43,823 nt of DNA from Paraburkholderia sp. C35 (GTDB taxonomy: Bacteria; Pseudomonadota; Gammaproteobacteria; Burkholderiales; Burkholderiaceae), in NCBI RefSeq assembly GCF_003121405.1, contig NZ_QBUY01000073.1:1-43823 (forward strand), written 5' to 3'. Below the pieces are notes generated by a model. The model saw nothing but the letters and a program-made list of their open reading frames with translations, had not been told where the DNA came from and ran no database searches. Both the position numbers and the translations under genes were made by a program. This document shows, piece by piece, positions 32,334-40,659 of the stretch (within the stretch, counting starts at the first letter, position 1; every line of letters starts with the position of its first letter).

Positions 32334-33958
32334 AACCGTCACTGATGCGCCGCGCTGCCGACGCCGATGTCTGCCTGCTGCTCGAAGGCACGTTCCCGTA
32401 TGTGCGCGGCGGCGTGTCGAGCTGGGTCAACGAAATGCTCCGCTCGTACCCGGAGATCCGCTTTGCGATTGCGTTTATCGGCAGCCGCGAAGAGGACTAT
32501 AAGGGTGCGGCATATGCGCTGCCCGACAACGTCGTGCACTTCGAAACGCACTATCTGTACGAGACGGGCGCCGTCGACGAAAACGCCGCACGCGAGATTC
32601 CCGGCGATGCAGAGGCGTTCGCGCAATCGGCGGCACTGCACGACGCATGGCGCAACAGCGGCACGGTGGATGCCGGCGCGATGATGGCCGACATGGTGAA
32701 CCTGATCGGCGACAAGGCGCCGCTCAGCGAGGAGCAGTTCCTGTCCAGCCGCGCGGCGTGGGATTTCATCGTCGATCAGTATCACCGCTATTGCACGGAC
32801 CCGTCATTCACCGATTACTTCTGGACCGTGCGCATCATGCACAAGCCGCTGTGGCAACTCGCGCGCGTGGCCGAACAGTTGCCGCCGGCGAAGGTGTATC
32901 ACACGGTATCGACGGGTTATGCGGGCTTTCTGGGCGCGTTGCTGCACTATCGGACGGGGCGTCCGCTGCTCGTGTCCGAGCATGGCATCTATACGAAAGA
33001 GCGCAAGATCGACCTGCTGCAAAGCCAGTGGATTCGCGACAACCGTGGCGCGTTCGAACGCGACATTTCGAAGATCAGCTATTTCCGCGAGTTGTGGGTG
33101 CGCTTCTTCGAAGCGCTCGGCAAGCTCGCCTATGACGCCGCCGACGATATCGTCGCGCTGTACGAAGCGAACCGTCAGCGGCAGATCACCGACGGCGCGC
33201 AAGCTGCACGCACGCGCAACATTCCGAACGGTGTCGATGTGGATGGCCTCGCGCCGCTCGTCGAGAAGCGCACTGTGCGCCCGCGCAACGTGGTCGCGCT
33301 GATCGGCCGCGTGGTGCCGATCAAGGACATCAAGACTTTTATTCGCGCGCTGTTCATCGCGTCGCGCGCGATGCCGGAAATCGAAGGCTGGATCGTCGGG
33401 CCGGAGGAAGAAGACCCGGCGTACGCGCAGGAATGCCGCGCACTCGCCGAAAGCCTCGGCCTCGCGAAGAACGTGAAATTCCTCGGCTTTCAGCGTATCG
33501 ACGAGATTCTGCCGAAGGTCGATGTGATCGCGCTGACGTCGATCAGCGAGGCCTTGCCGCTGGTCGTGCTCGAAGGTTTCGCAGCCGGCATTCCGTCGAT
33601 CACGACGGACGTGGGCTCGTGCCGCCAGCTGATCGAAGGCTACGGCGACGAAGACCGCGCACTGGGCGCGGCGGGCAGCGTGGTGCCGATCGCGAACCCG
33701 TCGGCGTTCGCCCAGGCCGTGCTCGATCTGCTCGGCGACGAACCGCGCTGGCTGGCGGCACAACAGGCCGGTCTGCAACGAGTGCGCCGTTTCTACACGA
33801 AGGCGATGATGATCGACCAGTATCGCGTGCTGTATGAACGCTTGATGGCTGCTCCGTCGCGCGTGAAACCGGCGCAAGGCGGGCAGGGCGGCGGCTGTCC
33901 GATGCATGCGGGCAGGGCTGCGGCGGCAGGTGCGGCACAGACGGAAGAGGTGCGCTGA
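32330..33958 (+). CDS. pelF: PelF: cytosolic Pel glycosyltransferase (GT4-type)
   Basis: The product is 542 residues and starts inside the pelE stop (ATGA). The N-terminal GT-B domain contains EGTFPYVRGGVSSWV and VSEHGIYTKERKIDLLQSQW. The C-terminal domain has VVALIGRVVPIKDIKTFI and the retaining-GT E-x7-E signature SEALPLVVLEGFAAGIPSIT. PelF polymerises Pel from UDP-GalNAc/UDP-GlcNAc. The last 30 residues form an unusual Gly/Ala-rich tail (KPAQGGQGGGCPMHAGRAAA) after the end of the usual fold. The gene ends in TGATG with pelG. Confidence 0.93.
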   Translation: MKPSLMRRAADADVCLLLEGTFPYVRGGVSSWVNEMLRSYPEIRFAIAFIGSREEDYKGAAYALPDNVVHFETHYLYETGAVDENAAREIPGDAEAFAQSAALHDAWRNSGTVDAGAMMADMVNLIGDKAPLSEEQFLSSRAAWDFIVDQYHRYCTDPSFTDYFWTVRIMHKPLWQLARVAEQLPPAKVYHTVSTGYAGFLGALLHYRTGRPLLVSEHGIYTKERKIDLLQSQWIRDNRGAFERDISKISYFRELWVRFFEALGKLAYDAADDIVALYEANRQRQITDGAQAARTRNIPNGVDVDGLAPLVEKRTVRPRNVVALIGRVVPIKDIKTFIRALFIASRAMPEIEGWIVGPEEEDPAYAQECRALAESLGLAKNVKFLGFQRIDEILPKVDVIALTSISEALPLVVLEGFAAGIPSITTDVGSCRQLIEGYGDEDRALGAAGSVVPIANPSAFAQAVLDLLGDEPRWLAAQQAGLQRVRRFYTKAMMIDQYRVLYERLMAAPSRVKPAQGGQGGGCPMHAGRAAAAGAAQTEEVR

Positions 33959-35331
33959 TGGCTGGTATTGGTTTCGAGCTTCGCAAGATCCTGAAGAGCC
34001 AGACGCTGTTCGGCGTGGCGCGCGCCTACGCTTACGCTGGGCTGATCAGTTCCGGTCCGCTGATCCTGTCGATCTTCGGCATTCTGATCATCGGTGTGAT
34101 GAGCCTGGCGTTCGTGATACCGAAGTACGCGATCGTGCAGTTCCAGGTGTCGGTGACCTACCTGATTGCGTGCAGTCTGATACTCACGGGGCCATTGCAG
34201 CTTTCGTTCACGCGCTTCATTTCCGACCGTCTGTTCGAAAAGCGCGACGATCTCGTGCTGTCGAACTATAACGGTGTCGTGCTGATTTCGACGGTGGCGT
34301 CGGGCGTGCTCGGCGTGATTGCCGTGGCGTTCGGGTTCGGCGGCGAGCCGCTCATCTACCGGCTGCTGATGGTGGCCGGCTTCGTCGTGGTCAGCAACAT
34401 CTGGATTGCGGTGATCTTCCTGTCGAGCGTCAAGCAGTATCGCCAGATCCTGTATGTGTTTGCGCTCGGCTATGGCTGCACGGTCGCGTTCGCATTGATG
34501 CTCAACACGCATGGTCTGGCGGGTTTGCTCGGCGGATTCGTGGCGGGGCATATCGTGTTGCTGGCGGGGTTGTCGGGTCTTATCTATCGCAACTATCGCA
34601 GTCCGCGTTTCATTTCCTTCGAGGTGATCCAGCGGCGCTTTGCGTACCCGAGTCTCGCGATGGTGGGCTTTCTGTTCAACCTTGGCGTGTGGCTCGACAA
34701 GTTCATGTTCTGGTATGCACCGGGCACGGGCGCGAAGGTGATCGGGCCGCTCAATGCATCCGTGATCTACGATATTCCCGTGTTCATTGCGTATGTGTGT
34801 GTGATGCCGGGCATGGCGACCTTCCTCGTGCGGATCGAGGCGGACTTCGTCGAGTACTACGACCGCTTCTACGATGCCGTGCGCAGCGGCGCCACGCTGC
34901 GCCACATCAACGATATGCGCGACATGATGGTCGGCAGCGTGCGCGCGGGCCTGTATGAGATCGTGAAGATTCAGGCCGTGGTGCTGCTGCTGATTCTCGC
35001 GTTCGGCCGTCTCGTGCTCGATGCGCTGGGCATTTCATCGCTGTATATGCCGCTGATGATCGTCGACGTGATCGCGGCGAGCCTGCAGGTGCTGCTGCTC
35101 GGCCTGCTGAATGTATTCTTCTATCTGGACGCGCGCCGCACGGTGCTGCGGCTGTGTATTGCGTTCGTGCTGTTGAACGGAATCCTGACTGGCATTACGC
35201 TGTACATGCAGCCGGATTTCTACGGCTATGGCTTTGCGTTGACGCTGCTGATTCTCGTGGTCGCTGCCGTCCAGTTGCTCGACCGCAAGTTCAGCAAGCT
35301 CGAGTACGAGACGTACATGCTGCGCAACTGA
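33958..35331 (+). CDS. pelG: PelG: Wzx/MATE-like inner-membrane Pel transporter
   Basis: The product is 457 residues with about twelve predicted membrane helices. The start overlaps the pelF stop by 1 nt. Family signatures are the N-terminal MAGIGFELRKILKSQTLFG, AYAYAGLISSGPLILSIFG, and RFISDRLFEKRDDLVLSNYN. PelG belongs to the polysaccharide-transport superfamily and, with PelD and PelE, moves the growing polymer across the inner membrane in contact with PelF. It is complete and ends at a usual length (P. aeruginosa PelG is 456). Confidence 0.93.
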   Translation: MAGIGFELRKILKSQTLFGVARAYAYAGLISSGPLILSIFGILIIGVMSLAFVIPKYAIVQFQVSVTYLIACSLILTGPLQLSFTRFISDRLFEKRDDLVLSNYNGVVLISTVASGVLGVIAVAFGFGGEPLIYRLLMVAGFVVVSNIWIAVIFLSSVKQYRQILYVFALGYGCTVAFALMLNTHGLAGLLGGFVAGHIVLLAGLSGLIYRNYRSPRFISFEVIQRRFAYPSLAMVGFLFNLGVWLDKFMFWYAPGTGAKVIGPLNASVIYDIPVFIAYVCVMPGMATFLVRIEADFVEYYDRFYDAVRSGATLRHINDMRDMMVGSVRAGLYEIVKIQAVVLLLILAFGRLVLDALGISSLYMPLMIVDVIAASLQVLLLGLLNVFFYLDARRTVLRLCIAFVLLNGILTGITLYMQPDFYGYGFALTLLILVVAAVQLLDRKFSKLEYETYMLRN

Positions 35332-35338
35332 TCGGTTT

Positions 35339-36274
35339 ATGACAGCCAGTTCGATCGCCCGTTTCGGTATTTCGTGGATCATCGTTGCCTGTGCGGCGGT
35401 GGTGATCCTGTTGCTGTCGGTGGCATGGGTGAGGCCCGCGCTGGCCGCCTGCAAGCGGGCTTCATCGACGGGTATCGGCGCCGTGGCATTCTTCTACGGC
35501 GCGAACGTGCAGGCCGAGCGTTTCCAGCAGTTCGACACGGTGGTGATAGAGCCTGACAGCGGCTTCGATCCACGCGCGCACACGGCGCATTGCCCGAACT
35601 GGTACGCGTATGTCAGCGTCGGTGAAGTGACGAAAGAGCGCGCGTACTACGCGAAAATGCCGAAGACGTGGCTGGTGGGCAGCAATGCGGCGTGGTCATC
35701 GACGGTCGTCGATCAGACTGCCTCGGGATGGCCGGCGTTTTTCGTCGATGAGATCATCAAGCCGCTGTGGGAACGCGGCTATCGCGGCTTCTTTCTCGAT
35801 ACGCTCGATTCGTATCAACTGGTCGCGAAGACGGATGCCGAGCGCGTGCGTCAGGAAGCGGGCATCGCTGCCGTGTTGCGCGAATTGAAAGTGCGCTATC
35901 CGCAGGCACGTTTGATTCTGAACCGGGGTTTTGAAATCCTGCCGCAGGTGCACGATCAGGTGGCGGCCGTTGCGTTCGAATCGTTGTTTGGCCGCTGGGA
36001 TCAGGCGAATCAGCGCTACGACGAAGTGCCTGCCAATGACCGCGAATGGCTGTTAGGTAAAGCGCGCGAGATTCATGAGCGCTACGGCTTGCCCGTCGTG
36101 TCGATCGATTACTGCGCGCCTGATGACGATGCGTGTCGTCACGAGATCGTCAACAGGATCAGCAAGCTCGGTATCGTGCCCTACGTGACGGATGGCGGCT
36201 TGCAGACGATTGGCCTGAGCCATTCGATTCTCAAGGACGCCGAGCCGCTCACGAAGGTTTCTCTGCGTCGCTGA
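35339..36274 (+). CDS. Stand-alone GH114-like glycosidase linked to pel
   Basis: The product is 311 residues and starts 7 nt after the pelG stop, so it is probably the eighth gene of the operon. An N-terminal hydrophobic segment (SWIIVACAAVVILLLSVAWV, then RPALA-A) is a signal peptide or anchor that sends it to the periplasm. The rest is one TIM-barrel endo-alpha-1,4-galactosaminidase-like domain, homologous to the N-terminal domain of PelA. It carries the full motif set: FYGANV, YAYVSVGEV, GYRGFFLDTLDSY (Asp154), LILNRGFEILP, AVAFESLFGRWD (Glu214, the expected acid/base) and PVVSIDYCAP. It would cut de-N-acetylated or GalNAc-rich Pel, releasing or trimming polymer. The equivalent domain in PelA has lost several of these motifs. 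Confidence 0.85.
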   Translation: MTASSIARFGISWIIVACAAVVILLLSVAWVRPALAACKRASSTGIGAVAFFYGANVQAERFQQFDTVVIEPDSGFDPRAHTAHCPNWYAYVSVGEVTKERAYYAKMPKTWLVGSNAAWSSTVVDQTASGWPAFFVDEIIKPLWERGYRGFFLDTLDSYQLVAKTDAERVRQEAGIAAVLRELKVRYPQARLILNRGFEILPQVHDQVAAVAFESLFGRWDQANQRYDEVPANDREWLLGKAREIHERYGLPVVSIDYCAPDDDACRHEIVNRISKLGIVPYVTDGGLQTIGLSHSILKDAEPLTKVSLRR

Positions 36275-36292
36275 AGCGGGGCGCCTCCCGCT
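36275..36292. terminator. Short hairpin after the pel operon
   Basis: AGCGGG / CCCGCT form a 6-bp stem with a 6-nt loop directly after the last pel-linked stop, between convergent genes. GC-rich, without a T-run. Confidence 0.4.
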
Positions 36293-36313
36293 CCACGCCA
36301 CTCTCAACGCGAT

Positions 36314-36937
36314 CTAGCGCAACTGCGTGACAGCCAGCAGCAACACCATGCTGCCGATCGCGCCATCCAGCACGCGCCACGCCGTGGCACGCTTGAACAG
36401 CGGCGCCAGGGCACGCGCGCCATATCCCAACGCCACGAACCACACCGCGCTGACGGCCATCGCACCGACCGCGAACTCGACACGCGAGCCTTGCGCTTCA
36501 CGCGCGCCCGCCGTGCCGATCAGCAGGAACGTGTCCAGATAGACGTGTGGATTGAGCCACGTGAACGCGAGCGTCATCAGCACGATGGGCAGCGCGCGTT
36601 GCGCGGGCGGCGCGTTGTCGCCTCTTGCATCGGTGTCGAGCGCGGCATGGCCGGGGCGCAGCGCGCGCACCAGCGCGCTAATGCCGAACCACGCGAGATA
36701 CGCGAGACCCACGTACAGCAGCGCGTGAATGAAGGTCGGGTAGCGCTCGGCGAGCACCGCTGCGCCGCCGACACCCGCGCCGATCAGCAGGAAATCCGAC
36801 AGCGTGCACAGCAACACGATCTTGCCGATATGCGAGCGCATGATGCCTTGACGGAGCACGAACGCGTTTTGCGCGCCGATAGTGACGATCAGTGAGGCGC
36901 ACAACGCGGCGCCATGCGAAAAAGCGAGCCAGTTCAT
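36314..36937 (-). CDS. argO: LysE/ArgO-family arginine/lysine exporter
   Basis: The product is 207 residues with about six membrane helices. Signatures are GAQNAFVLRQGI near residue 22, CTLSDFLLIGAGVGG, and the conserved TWLNPHVYLDTFLLIG near residue 130. It exports arginine and possibly lysine or toxic analogues such as canavanine. It is divergent from an ArgP-type regulator with a 97-bp spacer that carries a dyad, the same arrangement as other LysE/LysG and ArgO/ArgP pairs. The ribosome binding site of ATG 36937 is weak. Confidence 0.9.
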   Translation of the reverse strand: MNWLAFSHGAALCASLIVTIGAQNAFVLRQGIMRSHIGKIVLLCTLSDFLLIGAGVGGAAVLAERYPTFIHALLYVGLAYLAWFGISALVRALRPGHAALDTDARGDNAPPAQRALPIVLMTLAFTWLNPHVYLDTFLLIGTAGAREAQGSRVEFAVGAMAVSAVWFVALGYGARALAPLFKRATAWRVLDGAIGSMVLLLAVTQLR

Positions 36938-37012
36938 GATGGTTTGACGGAAGAGAAGAATCGGATGGCAGGAGTGTGCCGCGCTGGCTAGAATAAGAGA
37001 AGCTAATTTCGG

Positions 37013-37025
37013 TTAAGCCGCTTAA
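37013..37025. promoter_or_regulatory. 13-bp palindrome in the argO/argP spacer
   Basis: TTAAGCCGCTTAA is a perfect dyad around a single central C. It lies 9 bp upstream of the ArgP-like start and 75 bp upstream of argO. It is a likely ArgP binding or autoregulatory site. Confidence 0.5.
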
Positions 37026-37034
37026 GGAACGCTA

Positions 37035-37928
37035 ATGCTGGACTATGCCTTGCTGGATGCGCTGGCGGCTGTCGTGCGCCACGGTTCGTTCGACCGCGCG
37101 GCGGCGGCGCTGAATGTCACGCCTTCGGCGGTGTCGCAACGCGTGAAACTGCTGGAAGAACGGGTCGGCAGCGTGCTCGTCCAACGCGGGCAGCCCTGCA
37201 CGGCGACGCGCTCGGGCGCGCTGCTGTGCCGCCATACCGAGCGCGTGCAGTTGCTCGAAGCGGAGTTGAACGGCCGCATGCCGGAATTGCCGGGCGCATT
37301 GCTGGAGCCGTGGCCCACATTACGCGTCGCAGTCAACGACGACAGCGGCGGCACGTGGTTTATCGATGCCGTTGCCGGTTTTTGCTCGGAGCGCGGCATG
37401 CTGCTCGATCTGGTGATCGACGATCAGGATCACACGGCGCAGCGGATCCGCGACGGCAGCGTGCAGGGTGCCGTGACGACGCAGTCCGAGCCGGTGCAGG
37501 GCTGCCGTTCGACGCGGCTGGGGCGCATGCGTTATCTCGCCGTGTGCACGCCCGCGTTTTACGAGCGCTATTTCAGCGCAGGCATCAGCCGCGAAACGCT
37601 GAGCGGCGCGCCGTGTGTCGATTTCAATCCGAAAGATCAGTTGCAGAAGCGCTTCGTGCAGAAGATCACGCGTGGCGTAGTCGATGCGCCGACGCACTGG
37701 ATCCCGCATGTGTCCGGTTTCCTGCGCGCGTGCGCGACGGGGCTGGGGTGGGGCATGTGCCCGGAGCGCATGATCGCCGCTCAACTGGAAAGCGGCGAAC
37801 TGATCGACATGGCGCCGGGCAAGCATCTCGATGTCGATCTGTACTGGCAAAGCTGGCGGCTGTCGATTGGCTGGCTCGACGACTTCGGCGCCGCGTTGCG
37901 CAAGCGCTCAGCCGAGCTGCTCGACTGA
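37035..37928 (+). CDS. argP: ArgP/IciA-type LysR regulator
   Basis: The product is 297 residues. ATG 37035 is preceded by AAGGA at 6 nt. The N-terminus LDYALLDALAAVVRHGSFDR and helix-turn-helix AAAALNVTPSAVSQRVKLLE are typical of ArgP/LysG. The effector domain contains LRVAVNDDSGGTWFIDAV, YLAVCTPAFYERYF and GLGWGMCPERM, all found in the ArgP group. It senses arginine and lysine and activates the divergent exporter gene. Confidence 0.92.
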   Translation: MLDYALLDALAAVVRHGSFDRAAAALNVTPSAVSQRVKLLEERVGSVLVQRGQPCTATRSGALLCRHTERVQLLEAELNGRMPELPGALLEPWPTLRVAVNDDSGGTWFIDAVAGFCSERGMLLDLVIDDQDHTAQRIRDGSVQGAVTTQSEPVQGCRSTRLGRMRYLAVCTPAFYERYFSAGISRETLSGAPCVDFNPKDQLQKRFVQKITRGVVDAPTHWIPHVSGFLRACATGLGWGMCPERMIAAQLESGELIDMAPGKHLDVDLYWQSWRLSIGWLDDFGAALRKRSAELLD

Positions 37929-37946
37929 CCGCTTGCCGTTCGATGT

Positions 37947-39299
37947 TCAATGCAGCCGGATCACGGGATGAGCGCGCCGCCGCAACCAATGGCTCGCCGT
38001 ATCGAGTGCCATGCGCGCGAAGCCTGTGACCGTCATCACGTGCTTGCGGTAGATCAGCCGGTACACGACCGTGGCGAGCCAGCCGTCGACATACATGGGC
38101 CGCTCGCGCAGTCCGCTCAGACTGCCGATCGTGCCGACATCGCCGAAGCCGACCAGCGTGCCGGCATCGCGATACGTGCACTCGGGCAGCGCTTCGCCGC
38201 AGCCACGGCACTTCACCGCGCGGGCCAGAAACATCGCCTGTTGATGCGCAACCTGGGCACGCGGCGCGAGAAAGCCATCGGCGTGTGACGGGCAGGCCGC
38301 GCAATCGCCGAGCGCGAAGATGTTCGCATCGTTCGGGGTTTGCAGGGTACGTGTGACCAGCACCTGCGCATTGCGATTCGTATCGATGCCATCGAACACG
38401 CGCAGCACTGGCGGCCCGGCAATGCCCGCCGTCCAGATCGCGATGTCGCTCGGCAGATGCTGACCGTCATGCGTGAGCACGGCATTGGCGCGCACTTCCG
38501 TCACGCGGGTTTGCGTCAGCACATCGACGCCGAGACCGCCGAGTATCCGCTGCGCACGTGCTGAAATACGCTGCGACAGTGCGGGCAACACGCGGTCCGT
38601 GCCTTCGACCAGCCGGATCTTGAAGTCGCGCTCCGGATCGAGTGCGAAGAGGCTGTAGCGATGCAGCAAACGGATGCTGTCGCGCAGCGCCGCCGCCAGT
38701 TCGACGCCCGTTGCACCCGCACCGATGATGTTGATCGACACAGGCTGCACATGCTGTGCACCGCTCACACGACGAACATGATTGGCACGCGTGCAGGCAT
38801 CGAGCAGCTTGCGACGGAACGATTCCGCGTGCGTGACGGATTCGAGCGGCAGCGCGTGCTCGGCCGCACCCTTCACGCCGAAATAGTTGGTCACGCTGCC
38901 GAGCGCCAGCACGAGCGTATCGAAGGCGATATCACGCGCGGGCAGCACTTCGCGGCCATCGGCGTCGCGCGTCGCGCTGAGCGTGATGCGACGCTGCGCA
39001 CGATCGAGCGATTGCAGCGAGCCCTGTTCGAACTCGAAGCCGTGACGGCGCGCCTGAATCGCATATTGCAGCTGATGCGTGGCGGGATCGATCTGCCCTG
39101 AAGCTGCTTCGTGCAACAGCGGCTTCCAGAAGTGCGTCGGCGAACGGTCGACGAGCACGATATGCGCGTGCCCGCTCTTGCCGAGCGATTCGCCAAGACG
39201 TGTCGCGAGTCCCAGTCCTCCCACGCCGCCACCTACGACGACGATACGGTGCGGCGCAGTGCATGGGCTGCTGGCGGTGTGTCGATCGATCGAAGTCAT
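37947..39299 (-). CDS. ndh: Type II NADH:quinone oxidoreductase (NDH-2)
   Basis: The product is 450 residues from ATG 39299, which has AGGAGA 6 nt upstream; the frame extends 16 codons further through a tandem repeat but without a better start. The FAD-binding motif is RIVVVGGGVGGLGLATRLG and the NADH-binding motif is NIIGAGATGVELAAAL near residue 190. IFALGDCAACPSHADG and VAHQQAMFLARAV are the second FAD and quinone-side motifs, and the C-terminal region is amphipathic (MALDTASHWLRRRAH). It transfers electrons from NADH to quinone without pumping protons. Extra Cys residues (KCRGCGEALPEC) are a variation I do not recall as conserved. It is convergent with argP. Confidence 0.88.
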   Translation of the reverse strand: MTSIDRHTASSPCTAPHRIVVVGGGVGGLGLATRLGESLGKSGHAHIVLVDRSPTHFWKPLLHEAASGQIDPATHQLQYAIQARRHGFEFEQGSLQSLDRAQRRITLSATRDADGREVLPARDIAFDTLVLALGSVTNYFGVKGAAEHALPLESVTHAESFRRKLLDACTRANHVRRVSGAQHVQPVSINIIGAGATGVELAAALRDSIRLLHRYSLFALDPERDFKIRLVEGTDRVLPALSQRISARAQRILGGLGVDVLTQTRVTEVRANAVLTHDGQHLPSDIAIWTAGIAGPPVLRVFDGIDTNRNAQVLVTRTLQTPNDANIFALGDCAACPSHADGFLAPRAQVAHQQAMFLARAVKCRGCGEALPECTYRDAGTLVGFGDVGTIGSLSGLRERPMYVDGWLATVVYRLIYRKHVMTVTGFARMALDTASHWLRRRAHPVIRLH

Positions 39300-39315
39300 G
39301 CTTGCTCTCCTGAAC

Positions 39316-39351
39316 GTTTTCAATGCTGTTTTCAATGCCGCTTTCAATGCG
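39316..39351. repeat. Three tandem 12-bp repeats upstream of ndh
   Basis: GTTTTCAATGCT, GTTTTCAATGCC and GCTTTCAATGCG are arranged head to tail. They begin 17 bp upstream of the ndh start and lie in the spacer shared with the divergent CbbR-like regulator. They could be iterated protein-binding sites or slippage products. On the ndh strand they encode ALKT repeats in the in-frame extension. Confidence 0.8.
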
Positions 39352-39446
39352 ATTGATGCGTGAACGTCATCAGTGAGGTCGAGTATAGAATTGAGGAAAA
39401 CCGCAGCACAATTTAATGTTTGTACAGAACATATAGGTTTTCACTT

Positions 39447-40400
39447 ATGTTAAAAGCGGCGACATTCCGGCAATTGAAAGCGCTTCATACGGTGGCAAAG
39501 CTCGGTAGCGTGTCGGGCGCGGCGGAGGAGTTGCGTCTGACGCAGCCCGCGGTGTCGTTGCAGATTCGCCTGCTCGAAGAGGCGGCTGGCGCGCCGCTTT
39601 TGCAGCGCGTGGGGCGTGGCGTGCAACTGACAGCGGCAGGTGAAATCCTCGCGCGCTACGCGCTTGAAATTCTCGACCTGTGGAACGGCGCCGCCGACGA
39701 TCTCGCCGCCTTGCATGGCGAGCAGGGCGGCACGCTGCGCATCGGCGCGATCACGACGGCCGAGTACCTGATTCCGCCGTTTCTGGTGCGCTTTACCGAG
39801 GCGCGTCCGCAGGTGAAGGTGCAATTCAAGGTGGGCAACCGCGCGGACATCATTCGCATGCTCGCCACGCATGAAATCGATCTCGCCGTGATGGGCAGCC
39901 CGCCGCGCGAGTTGCGCACGGTCGCCACCGTATTCGCGAAGCATCCGATGGCATTCGTCGCGTCGCCTTCCCATGCGCTGATGAAGAAAAAGCGACTTAC
40001 GCTCGGCGATCTGGAACCGGCGAACCTGTTCGTACGCGAGCGCGGTTCGGGCACGCGCTCCACGGTCGAAAACCTGTTCAGACAGGCGGGACACAAGATC
40101 CACATCGGCTCCGAACTGTCGAGCAACGAGGCGATCAAGCAACTGGTGGAAGCGGGCCTCGGCATCTCGTTCCTGTCGCTGCATGCGTGCACGCTGGAGT
40201 TTCAGGCGGGGCTGCTCGCGCTGCTGCCGCTGCCCGACAACCCGATCGAACGCGACTGGTACGTGATGCATGTGTCTGACAAGCGCCTGCCGCAGGTGGC
40301 GAGCCTGTTCCGCGATTTCCTGATCGAAGCGGGCACGAAGGGCAGTGTGCCGATTCCGATGCCGTCCGGCGCGGCCGCAAGGAAGCGCCGCCACGCATGA
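39447..40400 (+). CDS. CbbR-like LysR-family regulator
   Basis: The product is 317 residues from ATG 39447. The helix-turn-helix region is ATFRQLKALHTVAKLGSVSG then AAEELRLTQPAVSLQIRLLE. The effector domain has TTAEYLIPPFLVRFTEARP, LAVMGSPPRELRTVATVFAK, and VEAGLGISFLSLHAC, matching the CbbR/CysB-like group. The tail is basic (AAARKRRHA). No carbon-fixation genes are in view, so CbbR in the strict sense is not implied. Possible targets are the divergent ndh or the downstream permease genes. Confidence 0.85.
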   Translation: MLKAATFRQLKALHTVAKLGSVSGAAEELRLTQPAVSLQIRLLEEAAGAPLLQRVGRGVQLTAAGEILARYALEILDLWNGAADDLAALHGEQGGTLRIGAITTAEYLIPPFLVRFTEARPQVKVQFKVGNRADIIRMLATHEIDLAVMGSPPRELRTVATVFAKHPMAFVASPSHALMKKKRLTLGDLEPANLFVRERGSGTRSTVENLFRQAGHKIHIGSELSSNEAIKQLVEAGLGISFLSLHACTLEFQAGLLALLPLPDNPIERDWYVMHVSDKRLPQVASLFRDFLIEAGTKGSVPIPMPSGAAARKRRHA

Positions 40401-40659
40401 AATCTGCCGATTTTTTTCGACGTTTCAGGCCGCACGCGGCTGATTCCTGACTTTCACGGACGGGGTGCGTTAGCTGAAAACCCTTGCTGGAACGGGATTT
40501 CCGGTTACATCGACACTTATCGAAGTAAAGGTTGTGCGGGCGATATTTTTGCCAGAATTGTTTGTCTTTACAGTGGCGTCCAGACATTTGTTAAAAAGCG
40601 GACGCCGCCAGCCTGTGGCGAGCCGCGGGATTTCCCTGGCAGTCAGAGGAGTCGGAGAC

